Source: Bartonella ancashensis (lineage in GTDB: Bacteria; Pseudomonadota; Alphaproteobacteria; Rhizobiales; Rhizobiaceae). Taken from it: 64,000 nt of DNA. Made by a program: the position numbers and the translations under genes. The notes below the pieces were generated by a model. It had not been told where the DNA came from and ran no database searches. It saw nothing but the letters and a program-made list of their open reading frames with translations. Below are positions 9,780-19,467 of the stretch, piece by piece. The stretch lies in assembly GCF_001281405.1 (NCBI RefSeq), contig NZ_CP010401.1, positions 1,016,001 through 1,080,000 of the forward strand, written 5' to 3'. Position 1 is the first letter of the stretch. The number at the start of each line of letters is the position of its first letter.

Positions 9780-10616
9780 CTATATTGGAGCGGATAATTG
9801 AGAGATATAAAAAATGTCTTTTGGAGATTCAGTAAATATCTCACATCCCTCATCCGTCACACCAATTGTATGTTCATACTGTGCAGTAAGGGAACGATCG
9901 CGCGTAACAGCAGTCCACCCATCAGATAAAATTTTAACCTGTGGTTTACCTAAATTAATCATGGGTTCAATTGTGAATATCATACCCTTCTTTAGTTCTT
10001 CACCTTCACCTTTTTTTCCATAGTGTAAAATATTGGGCACATCGTGAAAAAGCTGTCCAATTCCGTGACCACAAAAATCTCTTACAACCGAGCACCGCTC
10101 AAGTTCTGCATAATGTTGAATAGCAGCACCAATATCACCTGTTGTTGCTCCGGGTTTTACTGCGGCAATTCCTCTCATAAGACACTCATGAGTTACTTTT
10201 AACAAACGCTCCGCGGAACGCTTAATTTTTCCAACGGGATACATACGACTTGAATCTCCATGCCAACTGTTAAGGATAAAAGTGACATCAACATTAACAA
10301 TATCACCTTCTTGCAAAGGTTTCTTATTTGGTATGCCATGGCAAACAACATGATTAATAGACGTACAACATGAATGACTATACCCACGATAATTTAAATC
10401 AGCAGGTAGAGCATTGCGCTCAGCTCCAAAAGTAAAAACAAAATCATCAATTTCTTGTGTAGTAACACCAGGAATGATAATGTCTGCAAGTGCATCAAGG
10501 CATTCTGCAGAAAGCCGTCCTACTTTACGCATTTCACTGAAAGCATAATCGTCAAAAATGCGAATTTTTCCGTTAAATTTGAGAGGTACTTTATTATATT
10601 CAATGTAATCAGTCAT
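9780..10616 (-). CDS. map: Type I methionine aminopeptidase
   Basis: Removes the initiator methionine from nascent proteins. The 278-residue sequence keeps all catalytic residues: H93 (VCHGIPN), metal ligands D110 (VNVD), D121, H184 (GHGIG), E217 (FTIEPM) and E248 (YEHT). It lacks the zinc-finger N-terminal extension of type Ic enzymes. It is the first gene of a map-radC pair. Upstream lies an 859-base AT-rich region shared with the divergent trmJ-like gene. Confidence 0.97.
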   Translation of the reverse strand: MTDYIEYNKVPLKFNGKIRIFDDYAFSEMRKVGRLSAECLDALADIIIPGVTTQEIDDFVFTFGAERNALPADLNYRGYSHSCCTSINHVVCHGIPNKKPLQEGDIVNVDVTFILNSWHGDSSRMYPVGKIKRSAERLLKVTHECLMRGIAAVKPGATTGDIGAAIQHYAELERCSVVRDFCGHGIGQLFHDVPNILHYGKKGEGEELKKGMIFTIEPMINLGKPQVKILSDGWTAVTRDRSLTAQYEHTIGVTDEGCEIFTESPKDIFYISQLSAPI

Positions 10617-11475
10617 TTTTTATTTTCTGTCTCTGCATGAGTGAATTGAAAAATACTTTTTAGATTTCGTACAACATTTTAGAGAGTAAAGCCCCGTTAT
10701 TGATCTTTCAGCTAGACACTAAATGTAGATTTACATCTGTGATTAGAATTAAGCCTATAATAAGCGACAAACTCTAAACAATTGTACCTCTGAATGATAT
10801 TAAGCATTATTGTTTACTTTCTTTGCTGTGCAACTGTTATTAGTTTACCTAAATGATACGATCCACATTTTTTCTGTATCTACAAATTTTTATCAATATT
10901 TTTTGGTTAATAAAATATAATGAACGTTTTTTATCTCTAAATAACATTCAAAGAGAATATCATCAGATAGAAGAAAATCAATGCATGAATTGATACCGCT
11001 GTTGTCATAATAATTATCTAATTATATGAAATAATAATCTATCTTGAGTTACTTTTCATGTAAGGCTATTCGAAAAACTTATATTAAACCAATAAAACAT
11101 TACCCACTTCAATACTTTTTAATAAATATGAAGACTTTTATTAAAAGTTATTACTATAGTAATAGTAATATTTTATTACAAATATAAAGTAATACTATTA
11201 AATTAGTTAGTATTTTTATAGCTATATATTCTACACGATACAATTTAAAATACATTATGTGTTAAGTATATTCGTTCAAAATTAAGATTGAATTGTACTA
11301 ATATAAATAGAAATACTTACTTCTTAAGTAATTAATTTTGTTTGTAGTATTCTAAACGCCAGAATAGAATCGGCAATGTTATATTGAAAAATTTATTTTA
11401 TAGAGTAATAGTTTCAGGTAGTTAAATCAAATAAAGATATAATGATAACTTACTTTACGCACAGTGGTGTAGATA
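10617..11475. other. Long gene-free AT-rich divergent spacer
   Basis: This 859-base gap between the divergent map and trmJ-like genes has no credible frame or RNA gene. It is very A+T rich. It contains a 16-base perfect palindrome at 11149-11164 and an adjoining short inverted repeat (ACTTTT/AAAAGT near 11134-11148). A TATAAT at 11438-11443, about 30 bases before the downstream ATG, is a plausible -10 element for the trmJ-like gene. Confidence 0.5.
11149..11164. repeat. 16-bp perfect AT-rich palindrome
   Basis: TATTACTATAGTAATA reads identically on both strands. It could bind a dimeric regulator, but in DNA this AT-rich chance occurrence is quite possible. Confidence 0.4.
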
Positions 11476-12294
11476 ATGGCTGGAACAAATAGGAATTGCA
11501 ATAATGTAATGGATGGTCCAACAATTATATTGGTCGAACCACAATTACCAGAAAATATTGGTATGGTAGCAAGAGCAATGGCAAATTTTGGATTATTTAA
11601 ATTACGTCTAGTTAATCCAAGAGAAAAATTTCCAAATGAAAAAGCGAGGGCTGCGGCGAGTAAGGCAGACCATGTCATTAATAATACTCAAGTCTTTTGT
11701 AAACTGTGTGATGCAATTGCAGATTTAAATTATGTTATTGGTACAACGGCACGTAAAAGATATAGTTTTAAAACCGTTAAAAGTGCTGTGGAGGCTACGA
11801 GAACTTTACGTCATCACGAGAATATAGGGCATAAAACTGGTATTTTATTTGGAAGAGAGCGGTGGGGATTAGAAAATGATGAAATAAGCCTTGTCGATGA
11901 AATAGTTACTTTTCCTGTTAATCCTGCTTTTGCATCACTCAATATTGCACAGGCTGTCCTGATAATGTCTTATGAATGGATGAAATCAGGTCTAGAAAAT
12001 ACAGATGATACAGCTTTTCGTGCAGAGGAAATAAAGCCTGTTGATAAAGCAACTCTTCATGGTTTTTTATCGCAGTTAGAAGAAGCTCTGGATATTCGCG
12101 GCTATTTTAGACCGAAAGAACGTAAAGAAGTTATGATTACAAACATACGTTCTGTTTTCACACAGGCTCATTTTGGAGAATCTGAGGTTCGTTTGTTAAG
12201 GGGAATTATATCGTCACTTGATCACTTTTCTCCCAAATTTCCACGAGGTAGCGGTGCACCTATAGGACGTGACCGTAAAAAATGTGAATATTGA
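11476..12294 (+). CDS. trmJ: TrmJ-like tRNA (cytidine/uridine-2'-O)-methyltransferase
   Basis: A 272-residue SPOUT-class RNA methyltransferase. The N-terminal motif is IILVEPQLPENIGMVARAM, the middle motif FGRERWGLENDE (SAM knot), and the third motif LNIAQAVLIMSYEW. The C-terminal helical extension (about 190-270) matches TrmJ rather than minimal TrmH/TrmL proteins. It probably modifies position 32 of certain tRNAs; the exact target is inferred. Its stop TGA overlaps the A of the murI ATG by one base, so the two genes are translationally coupled. Confidence 0.88.
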   Translation: MAGTNRNCNNVMDGPTIILVEPQLPENIGMVARAMANFGLFKLRLVNPREKFPNEKARAAASKADHVINNTQVFCKLCDAIADLNYVIGTTARKRYSFKTVKSAVEATRTLRHHENIGHKTGILFGRERWGLENDEISLVDEIVTFPVNPAFASLNIAQAVLIMSYEWMKSGLENTDDTAFRAEEIKPVDKATLHGFLSQLEEALDIRGYFRPKERKEVMITNIRSVFTQAHFGESEVRLLRGIISSLDHFSPKFPRGSGAPIGRDRKKCEY

Positions 12295-13103
12295 TGAGCG
12301 CAAAACCACTTCTTTTTTTTGATAGCGGCATTGGTGGATTAACGGTACTGAAAGAGGTACGTGCTCTTCTTCCCACACTTCAGTTTATTTATGTTGCGGA
12401 TGACGCAGGGTTTCCTTATGGTCTTTGGGAAGAAAAGTTATTAAGAAGCCGTATTTTAAAAATTTTTACATATCTCATGAAGTGTTATGATCCTGCTTTA
12501 TGTGTTATTGCCTGTAATACAGCCTCTACATTAGTCATATCAGACTTGCGACATGAATTTCCTCATATTCCCTTCGTGGGAACTGTTCCTGCCATTAAAT
12601 TAGCAGCTGAACTAACAAAGTCTGGTTTAATTTCAGTATTAGCAACTCCAGGAACAGTCAAACGTGCATATACACATGAATTGATTTGTGCTTTCGCTAA
12701 TCAATGTTGCGTTCAACTTGTTGGTAGTGAAAAACTTGCTATATTTTCTGAAAATTATTTACGTGGTTATCCTATTGATCTTGAAGAATTTAGGAATGAG
12801 ATTTTACCGTGCTTTGTTGAAAAAAATGGCAAATATACCGATGTCATTGTTTTAGCTTGTACACATTATCCTTTTTTGATGAATTTATTTAGGGAACAAG
12901 CCTTATGGCCTGTCAATTGGATTGATCCCGCAAGAGCTATAGCCAGACGTACAAGATCATTATTACCAGAAAAATTGCAACATAAAAACACAGAGCATAA
13001 AAATTATGCTTTATTTACATCCAAAAATGTAGACTTACTGACTGAACATTTATTACAAAGATTTAATCTTAGTATCATAAGGGGAGTTGACTTTAAGATA
13101 TGA
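12294..13103 (+). CDS. murI: Glutamate racemase
   Basis: Interconverts L- and D-glutamate to supply D-Glu for peptidoglycan. The 269-residue sequence has the start motif FFDSGIGGLTVL (D10, S11), catalytic C74 in ACNTAST, and catalytic C189/H191 in ACTHYP. ATG 12294 is preferred over TTG 12291 because it directly overlaps the upstream stop. It is coupled to the trmJ-like gene, and rpsD follows after a 168-base gap. Confidence 0.95.
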   Translation: MSAKPLLFFDSGIGGLTVLKEVRALLPTLQFIYVADDAGFPYGLWEEKLLRSRILKIFTYLMKCYDPALCVIACNTASTLVISDLRHEFPHIPFVGTVPAIKLAAELTKSGLISVLATPGTVKRAYTHELICAFANQCCVQLVGSEKLAIFSENYLRGYPIDLEEFRNEILPCFVEKNGKYTDVIVLACTHYPFLMNLFREQALWPVNWIDPARAIARRTRSLLPEKLQHKNTEHKNYALFTSKNVDLLTEHLLQRFNLSIIRGVDFKI

Positions 13104-13271
13104 GATACCTACAATAAGCCTCGTTCTTTTATGAAGAGGATATTTATTGACGTGTCCCGTGAATAGCTTTTGGATTGTCAAGCTGTTCTGTCGGTTTCTT
13201 TTACGGAGCAGAGGAGGGTGCGTTTCCTAGAGGTTCTATTTAATCTCTTTGTTTATTTTAGAGGAAATGCG

Positions 13272-13889
13272 ATGAGTAAACGTGAAACAACGAAGTATAA
13301 GATTGATCGACGCATAGGAGAAAATATTTGGGGTCGTCCGAAATCTCCGGTTAACCGCCGTGAATATGGCCCAGGACAGCATGGTCAGCGTCGTAAAGGG
13401 AAACTCTCTGATTATGGTGTTCAGTTGCGTGCTAAGCAAAAACTGAGGGGGTTTTACGGTGACATTTCAGAAAAGCAGTTTCGTAGAATTTATCAAGAAG
13501 CGGTTCGTCGTCGGGGTGATACTGGTGAGAACCTTGTAGGACTTCTGGAATCACGCTTAGATGCTATTGTTTATCGTGCAAAATTCGTTCCTACCATTTT
13601 TGCTTCTCGCCAGTTTATTAATCACGGTCACATCAATGTGAATGGACGGCGTACGAATATTCAGTCATACCGTTGCAAACCTGGTGATGTTATTGAGGTT
13701 CGTGAAAAGTCAAAGCAGCTTGTTTTGGTTTTAGAGGCAACACAGCTTGTTGAACGTGATGTTCCCGAATATATTCAAGCAGATCATAGCAAGATGGTAG
13801 CAACTTTCGTTCGCGTTCCTTCTTTTTCGGATATTCCTTATGCTGTTCAGATGGAACCAAATTTGGTTGTTGAGTTTTATTCTCGTTAA
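13272..13889 (+). CDS. rpsD: 30S ribosomal protein S4
   Basis: A 205-residue S4 with the N-terminal [30 protein letters not shown] segment and the S4 RNA-binding domain (about 94-155: [14 protein letters not shown]...). It nucleates 30S assembly on 16S rRNA. The start at ATG 13272 is fixed by GAGGAA five bases upstream and by the family N-terminus; the frame is open further upstream but that part is leader. An imperfect hairpin follows the stop (AGGGAACC 13900-13907 with GGTTCTCT 13927-13934) and may help end transcription. Confidence 0.98.
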   Translation: MSKRETTKYKIDRRIGENIWGRPKSPVNRREYGPGQHGQRRKGKLSDYGVQLRAKQKLRGFYGDISEKQFRRIYQEAVRRRGDTGENLVGLLESRLDAIVYRAKFVPTIFASRQFINHGHINVNGRRTNIQSYRCKPGDVIEVREKSKQLVLVLEATQLVERDVPEYIQADHSKMVATFVRVPSFSDIPYAVQMEPNLVVEFYSR

Positions 13890-14148
13890 GCTTTTGCGTA
13901 GGGAACCTTATTGTTCTGCTACAGGTGGTTCTCTTTGTCCCTAAGCTTGTTATAAAAATTGTTTGGGGATGGAGGATTTTTATAGCGTATGCTTGACTAT
14001 ATTGTTGTGTGCGTTTTTTTGCTTTGTCCTTTTTTTTAATATGGATTAGAGAGATATTTTTTATCTCCATTTGTATTGTAATCGTAATTGATGGGCCACT
14101 CCCTGTACTGCCCTGTAGCGTAGTAATTTCTTTATAAAATCAAATAAA

Positions 14149-15027
14149 ATGCTGGATAATAAAAAGAACATGGCCGTAAAGGATCTTGTAGACGAAGAAA
14201 TCAAAGGTTGTCATCCAATATTTCGGATTTCTCCTTCAACTATAGAATTTAATAAATTGCGTAAACGGCTTTTGCGTAATGTTCGGCAAGCATTAGATGA
14301 TTTTTCTATGCTATCATCAGGAAAAAGATGGCTTGTTGCTTTGTCTGGAGGAAAAGATTCTTATAGTATGTTGGCTTTATTGCTTGATTTAAAGTGGCGT
14401 GGTTTTTTGCCTATTGAGATCTTAGTCTGTAATCTTAATCAAGGCCAACCAGGTTTTCCTGAGCATATTTTACCTGATTTCCTGAATTCTTATCAAATTT
14501 CACATCGCATTGAGTATCAAGATACTTACTCAATCGTCACAGATAAGCTTGAGCACACGCAAACATATTGCTCTCTTTGCTCTCGGTTGAGACAGGGGCA
14601 TTTGTATCGTATTGCGCGCGAAGAACACTGTTCTGCACTAGTACTCGGACATCATCGTGATGATGTTTTAGAAACGTTTTTTATGAATTTATTTCATGCT
14701 GGCCGATTGGCAGCTATGCCTGGAAAGCTTTTAAATGATGAAGGAGATCTCTTTGTTTTGCGTCCTCTTGTGTATGCAGCTGAAGAAGATATAGAAAAAT
14801 TTTCTCAGGCGATGCAATTCCCAATAATTCCATGTAATCTTTGCGGCAGTCAGGATGGTTTGCAACGTAATGCGATGAAGAAAATGCTTGCTGAAATCGA
14901 GAAAAAAATGCCTGGACGCAAAGACACTATGATCCGTGCTTTAACAAACGTACGTCCAAGCCATTTACTTGATAAACAGCTTTTCTCTTTTGCTTTCCAA
15001 GACCATATTACTAATATCAGTGATTAA
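14149..15027 (+). CDS. ttcA: tRNA 2-thiocytidine biosynthesis protein TtcA
   Basis: A 292-residue PP-loop ATPase that thiolates cytidine 32 of some tRNAs using a [4Fe-4S] cluster. The PP-loop SGGKDS lies at 66-71. Two CxxC pairs, CSLC and CNLC, provide cluster ligands, and [14 protein letters not shown] is the family motif. An in-frame ATG seven codons later (14170) is an alternative start; neither has a strong ribosome site. It depends on Fe-S supply, for which the SUF operon at 26.5-33 kb is the local source. Confidence 0.93.
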   Translation: MLDNKKNMAVKDLVDEEIKGCHPIFRISPSTIEFNKLRKRLLRNVRQALDDFSMLSSGKRWLVALSGGKDSYSMLALLLDLKWRGFLPIEILVCNLNQGQPGFPEHILPDFLNSYQISHRIEYQDTYSIVTDKLEHTQTYCSLCSRLRQGHLYRIAREEHCSALVLGHHRDDVLETFFMNLFHAGRLAAMPGKLLNDEGDLFVLRPLVYAAEEDIEKFSQAMQFPIIPCNLCGSQDGLQRNAMKKMLAEIEKKMPGRKDTMIRALTNVRPSHLLDKQLFSFAFQDHITNISD

Positions 15028-15203
15028 TTTAAGTATTTCAAACTGCAATAACATGAAGATCATAAAGATCAGATGTTTTATCTTAACAGTAGTAAACTCA
15101 TTTGTATAATGCTCATCACGATAACATGTCACGTGGCTTTCTACTTTTGGGGCATCATATTCACGCTAGTCCTCTTAACAATTTTATCTTGTTATTTATT
15201 TAA

Positions 15204-15232
15204 ATTGGAAAGTCTTTTTCCAATCTTTTGTT
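15204..15232 (+). terminator. Terminator-like hairpin
   Basis: ATTGGAAA (15204-15211) pairs with TTTCCAAT (15217-15224) around a 5-base loop, followed by CTTTTGTT. It lies 177 bases after ttcA, so it may terminate the ttcA transcript; the stem has only two G-C pairs and is weak. Confidence 0.35.
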
Positions 15233-15668
15233 AATAGGAAGAAATTTTCTTTTACTTTACATAAAATATTTTTGGAAGTTTTCTTTCATATCGCTAAAAG
15301 CTCCTTCTAAGCTAAAGTTATTTGCAACAGCTCATATCTTTTACTGCCTTTTTAAAAGCTATTTAAATATTGCGTTTTCTTTGTTTAGTAAAATATAGAT
15401 GAAATACCTATTTTTCACATAATTATAAATAAATCAGAATACTTCATAACCATAATCACATGATAAAAATACAAACAGAGAGCGCATATATTTTATAGAA
15501 CAAAATTCTATCACTTATATTTTATCTCTCATGGTTATTAGTTACAAATAATTGTAATATGAAGTAATAATTATTGTACTCAACACTTTTTAATTAATTC
15601 TCTTTGTACTCAAAATGTAAAAAAACACTAACAATAAGAAAATAAAAATAATATTTCTTTAAAAAGTG

Positions 15669-15697
15669 TTGACCAAATGAAAAGTCGATCGTATGTT
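15669..15697 (+). promoter_or_regulatory. Sigma70-type promoter of tRNA-Lys
   Basis: TTGACC (15669-15674), a 17-base spacer and TATGTT (15692-15697) stand 36 bases before the mature tRNA 5' end. The match to the -35/-10 consensus and the placement make this the likely tRNA promoter. Confidence 0.55.
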
Positions 15698-15733
15698 CCG
15701 TTCACTTTCTGCAAGTAGAAGTGACTTGTTTGA

Positions 15734-15809
15734 GAGCGCGTAGCTCAGCCGGTAGAGCAACTGACTTTTAATCAGTAGGTCCAGGGTTCGAATCCCTGCG
15801 CGCTCACCA
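15734..15809 (+). tRNA. tRNA-Lys (anticodon TTT)
   Basis: A 76-base cloverleaf. The acceptor stem GAGCGCG pairs with CGCGCTC, the anticodon stem ACTGA/TCAGT encloses loop CTTTTAA (anticodon TTT), and the T-arm is CAGGG TTCGAAT CCCTG. Discriminator A and CCA are encoded. It reads AAA/AAG codons. Confidence 0.97.
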
Positions 15810-16442
15810 TACAAATGAGCTAGGAGGGGTCTGAGTTATAAGATCCTGAGTTTTCTTGTTTTATCAAATTGTCTCTTATTGCTTTCACCAATTCTTATGA
15901 TCTTTTGTGATTATTGCAATATTCTTCACACATTGTACAATAGGAGGTTTTGTAATTCCTTCTTGTACTCTACAAAGACTCAATCCAATGGTTTTTTGTG
16001 TCACGCATGTTAGAAGATTTGATCAATAGATTTTCTTCTTCATATCTTAACCTTTAAAACCACTCTCACGTCATACGTTCAATAAAAGGGTTAATTATTG
16101 CTTTGTAAACGACCGCAAAATTGTAAAACAGCCTAACAAATTCGCGCAATTTTCTCCACTAAAAAGCGTAACAAATTATACATTTATTCTCAACAGGTTG
16201 ATTTTAAAGTAAGATTTTTCTTATAGGAATTTTTTATAATATAAATTAGAGACTTTTTTCATAATTTAATAATTTTTTCTAATATTACTGTTTAATATAC
16301 TATGTTAATATCTTGATATAAAAGTGAAAATGTTCTAATTTTCATTGTTTTTTCTATAAAGCAAATTTGTAATTATAGATTTTCTTATCCCATACAATAA
16401 TTTAATTAATAGGATAGAATCAAGAATTAGACAGGATAGCAA
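15810..16442. other. Gene-free AT-rich spacer
   Basis: A 633-base stretch between tRNA-Lys and rlpA. No frame, no integrase or partial tRNA repeat that would mark an inserted element, and no strong hairpin. The last 60 bases presumably hold the rlpA promoter. Confidence 0.5.
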
Positions 16443-17306
16443 ATGTTCCTTAACGGTCAGGAAAAATTAAGCTTAACTACCAGAACAATGTTAAGGTTTT
16501 TTTTTATAATATTTTCTTTTGGAATATTAACCGCTTGTATAACTCAGAAAACGCAATCTACAGTAAAGTATTCTAACTCTAAGAAAACATCCAATATGGT
16601 GAAAAAAAATAGCATTCACATAACGGATTCTTCATCTAATCATTCTACGAAAAAAGGGGATAAAAAGCTAAATGCAAAAAAGATTATTGGAAAACCTTAT
16701 AAAATTAAAGGTGAGTGGTACTATCCGAAATTTGATCCTACTTACAAAAGTACTGGAAAAGCATCGTGGTATGGATCGCATTTTCATGGAAGTTTGACTG
16801 CGAATGGTGAAATTTATGATATGGATTCTTTAACTGCTGCTCATCCTACGATGCCTCTTCCTAGCTATGCTCGTGTTACAAATTTAAAAAATGGCTCTTC
16901 AATCATTGTTAGAGTGAATGATCGTGGTCCTTATATAAAGGGAAGAATTATTGATTTATCACGGCGAGCAGCTAAAATGCTGGGCTATGCAAATGAAGGG
17001 GTGGCAGACGTTCGGGTGGAATACATCGGAGAAGCTCCCCTTGATAGATATGATTCCTCTTATCTGCTAAATTCTTATTCATCTGGAAAATTGATATTGT
17101 CGTCAAAAAATACTCCGAAAAAATCAAACAGAAAAGACGAGAATATATTTTCTGTATCTGGTATGAAAAGCTTGCAAAAATCGACAAAAAGTCTGATAAT
17201 TAAAGGAAATCTTATTAAAGATTCCTCAATAAAATTACCTAAGATTGGCCCTGTTTCAGCCAGAAAACCCGTATCCTTTATCCTAAATCTAAGTGACAGT
17301 AACTAA
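16443..17306 (+). CDS. rlpA: RlpA-family septal ring lytic transglycosylase (lipoprotein)
   Basis: A 287-residue lipoprotein. A hydrophobic segment ends in lipobox LTAC (Cys32). The double-psi beta-barrel RlpA domain lies at about 100-200 (GKASWYGSHFHGSLTANGE, then VRVNDRGPY and GRIIDLSRRAA). RlpA cleaves denuded glycan strands at the division site. No C-terminal SPOR domain is apparent; the tail is Ser/Lys-rich. AGGA before ATG 16443 supports this start over ATG 16488. An imperfect hairpin immediately follows the stop. In many Rhizobiales a D-Ala-D-Ala carboxypeptidase gene comes next, but none is present here. Confidence 0.9.
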   Translation: MFLNGQEKLSLTTRTMLRFFFIIFSFGILTACITQKTQSTVKYSNSKKTSNMVKKNSIHITDSSSNHSTKKGDKKLNAKKIIGKPYKIKGEWYYPKFDPTYKSTGKASWYGSHFHGSLTANGEIYDMDSLTAAHPTMPLPSYARVTNLKNGSSIIVRVNDRGPYIKGRIIDLSRRAAKMLGYANEGVADVRVEYIGEAPLDRYDSSYLLNSYSSGKLILSSKNTPKKSNRKDENIFSVSGMKSLQKSTKSLIIKGNLIKDSSIKLPKIGPVSARKPVSFILNLSDSN

Positions 17307-17344
17307 GAAATATATCTGTTTTATAAAAGACAGACATATATCTT
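17305..17344 (+). terminator. Imperfect hairpin after rlpA
   Basis: AAGAAATATATCTGT (17305-17319) can pair, with one bulge on each side, with ACAGACATATATCTT (17330-17344). It overlaps the rlpA stop codon. No T-run follows, so it is a candidate 3'-end structure rather than a clear terminator. Confidence 0.35.
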
Positions 17345-17712
17345 ACAATGATAACTAATCCTTATAAATTATATTATTTATGTTCATAATATAATAGATT
17401 GCGTTGTTTTTTGTCGAGCATCAGTAAATTAAAATATGTCATTAAATAACAATATTGTTTAATATCTTCAATAAGTTACAAAATAAGAACTCACAAGGAA
17501 ATTGCATTTTTTTTATTTTTCAAACATTATAATTTTTAGCACAGAATGCAGATTTCAGCGTAGAAGCGTACACTCTAAGATTTTTGTGATTTGAGTCCCC
17601 TAAAAAGAAAATATTTTGCAAAAAAAGGCATTTATCTTATCATGCAAAGATGGCTTTAGTTACGAGCTTCACTGCTTATGATGCATATCAATAAAAAGAT
17701 TAAGGTTCGCAC
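17307..17712. other. Gene-free spacer between rlpA and tmk
   Basis: A 406-base stretch, AT-rich, with no usable frame. Apart from the hairpin at its start I see no signal. The position is where related genomes often carry a dacF-type carboxypeptidase gene, but no recognisable remnant is visible. Confidence 0.45.
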
Positions 17713-18357
17713 GTGTCGGGTTATTTCATCACATTTGAAGGAGGGGAGGGGGCAGGTAAAACAACCCAGATTTCTTTACTATCGCAGTATCTTCGCAGTG
17801 AAGGATATGAAGTTTTGATTACAAGAGAACCAGGGGGCACAGTAGGTGCAGAAATTTTACGTTCTATCTTGTTATCAGGTGATGCAGCTCAGTATGGATC
17901 ATTAATTGAAGCAGTTTTATTTACGGCAGCACGTATTGACCATGTTTTTGAGGTTATCGCACCATCTTTACAGGAAGGTAAAGTTGTCTTATGTGATCGC
18001 TTCATAGATTCAACGCATGTTTATCAAGGAATTAATGATCAAATAGATCCTTGTACTCTTTCTGTTTTAGAATATATCGGTACGAATGGAATCGTGCCTA
18101 ATTTAACGTTTTTACTAGATATACCAGCAACTTTGGGAATCAAGCGTGTTAATTTGAGAAAAAAAGAATCTAACCTTATCGATTATTTTGAAAAAGACGG
18201 ATTGGCTATTCAGGAACAAAGACGAAAGGCTTTTCTCCAATTAGCAAAAAATGAATCTAACAGGATTCAGGTCATTGATGCAACAAACTCCGTAGAAATG
18301 ATTGCATTACAGATAAAAAATATTTGCCATCAACTGATGTTGGATCGTACGGTATGA
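17713..18357 (+). CDS. tmk: Thymidylate kinase
   Basis: Phosphorylates dTMP to dTDP. The 214-residue sequence has the P-loop GGEGAGKTT (10-18), the DRF motif in LCDRFIDST, and the substrate residues TREPGG. The start is GTG 17713, fixed by the conserved MSGYFITFEG. The stop overlaps the ATG of holB (ATGA), so this is the first gene of a coupled tmk-holB-metG-tatD-MBL operon, a standard alphaproteobacterial arrangement. Confidence 0.96.
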   Translation: MSGYFITFEGGEGAGKTTQISLLSQYLRSEGYEVLITREPGGTVGAEILRSILLSGDAAQYGSLIEAVLFTAARIDHVFEVIAPSLQEGKVVLCDRFIDSTHVYQGINDQIDPCTLSVLEYIGTNGIVPNLTFLLDIPATLGIKRVNLRKKESNLIDYFEKDGLAIQEQRRKAFLQLAKNESNRIQVIDATNSVEMIALQIKNICHQLMLDRTV

Positions 18358-19406
18358 GCGATATGAGCTTTCTGCATCAGCATGATGACATTGACGGTAT
18401 TTTGTCACCATCAAAAAATAATGTTCTTATTGGTCATAAAAATGCTCGTCATTTTTTAACTAAAATACGTCAAGAAAAGCGTTTATATCACGCATTACTA
18501 TTTGAAGGTAGACAAGGAATCGGAAAGGCAACACTAGCATTTCATTTTGCATGGAATCTTTTAAGCTCCAAAGAAAATGAATTCTTACAACCTAGTTATG
18601 ACTCAACAGTATGGCGCCAAATTGGGCAAGGGTGTCATCCTAATCTTCTTCATATTTCACGCCAATTTGACTTAAAAGCAAAAAAAATCAAAGTAGGTAT
18701 ATCTATTGACGATATACGCAATATTGCCCATTTTTTAAACCAAAAAGTATCAAATAATGCATGGCGCATCATTATCGTTGATCCTGCGGACGACATGAAC
18801 AAAAATGCTGCTAACGCAATTCTTAAGATACTTGAGGAACCACCTGCAAAAACGGTATTTATCATTATTGCACATTCTTCAGGAAAACTACTCTCAACAA
18901 TTCGTTCGCGCTGTCAACAAATTTTCCTACAACCATTACATGATAACGAAATGAAGGAAGTTGTTTTGCAATTTTTGCCTGAAAAAATGCGAAATGATAA
19001 AGAATTTATCGAAATGATTATCCAAAAATCTCAAGGAAGTCCTAGAAAGGCAGCTCTGCTGGTCTGTGGCGGGTTTGAAATAAGCGAAACCATTCACAGT
19101 ATTTTAGAAAACCCTGTTCTTAACCTAGCTCGTGCTCATGATTTTGCACAGGTACTGTTACCATCTAATTCTGATATTCAATTTCAACAATTTTGTGAAG
19201 AGATTCTACATAAAATTCAAAGAGAAACAATTACATCTGCAGAAAATAAAAATTTTATACTTTCAAAAAAATATGCACAAATATGGCAAGATACTCACCA
19301 AAAAATAACAGCGCTGCAAACATTTAATCTTGATAAAAAACAATTTATTATAAACCTTCTTTGCAACTTACATAAAATTATTCATAAACACCGTCTTTTT
19401 TCATGA
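18354..19406 (+). CDS. holB: DNA polymerase III delta' subunit
   Basis: A 350-residue AAA+ clamp-loader subunit. The N-terminal part has VLIGHKNARHFL and the P-loop remnant GRQGIGKATLA; VDPADDMNKNAANAILKILEEPP is the Walker B/SRC region, followed by TIRSRCQQI. It loads the beta clamp together with the gamma/tau and delta subunits. ATG 18354 overlaps the tmk stop by 4 bases and is preferred to an upstream frame extension to 18324. Confidence 0.93.
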   Translation: MSDMSFLHQHDDIDGILSPSKNNVLIGHKNARHFLTKIRQEKRLYHALLFEGRQGIGKATLAFHFAWNLLSSKENEFLQPSYDSTVWRQIGQGCHPNLLHISRQFDLKAKKIKVGISIDDIRNIAHFLNQKVSNNAWRIIIVDPADDMNKNAANAILKILEEPPAKTVFIIIAHSSGKLLSTIRSRCQQIFLQPLHDNEMKEVVLQFLPEKMRNDKEFIEMIIQKSQGSPRKAALLVCGGFEISETIHSILENPVLNLARAHDFAQVLLPSNSDIQFQQFCEEILHKIQRETITSAENKNFILSKKYAQIWQDTHQKITALQTFNLDKKQFIINLLCNLHKIIHKHRLFS

Positions 19407-19467
19407 AAATGTGTTTGACAAGAGCTATTCGTTATATTCTTTTACTTCATTTTAGAATGAGTGCGAC

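Larger units (their letters stand above)
15028..15733. other. Gene-free AT-rich spacer before tRNA-Lys
   Basis: A 706-base stretch without a credible frame. It holds a terminator-like hairpin at 15204-15232 and a sigma70-like promoter just before the tRNA. No remnant of a gene could be recognised by eye. Confidence 0.5.

Noticed and set aside
15734..16442. Possible integrated element at tRNA-Lys
   Set aside because: No integrase, no repeated tRNA 3' end and no phage-like frames in the following 630 bases.
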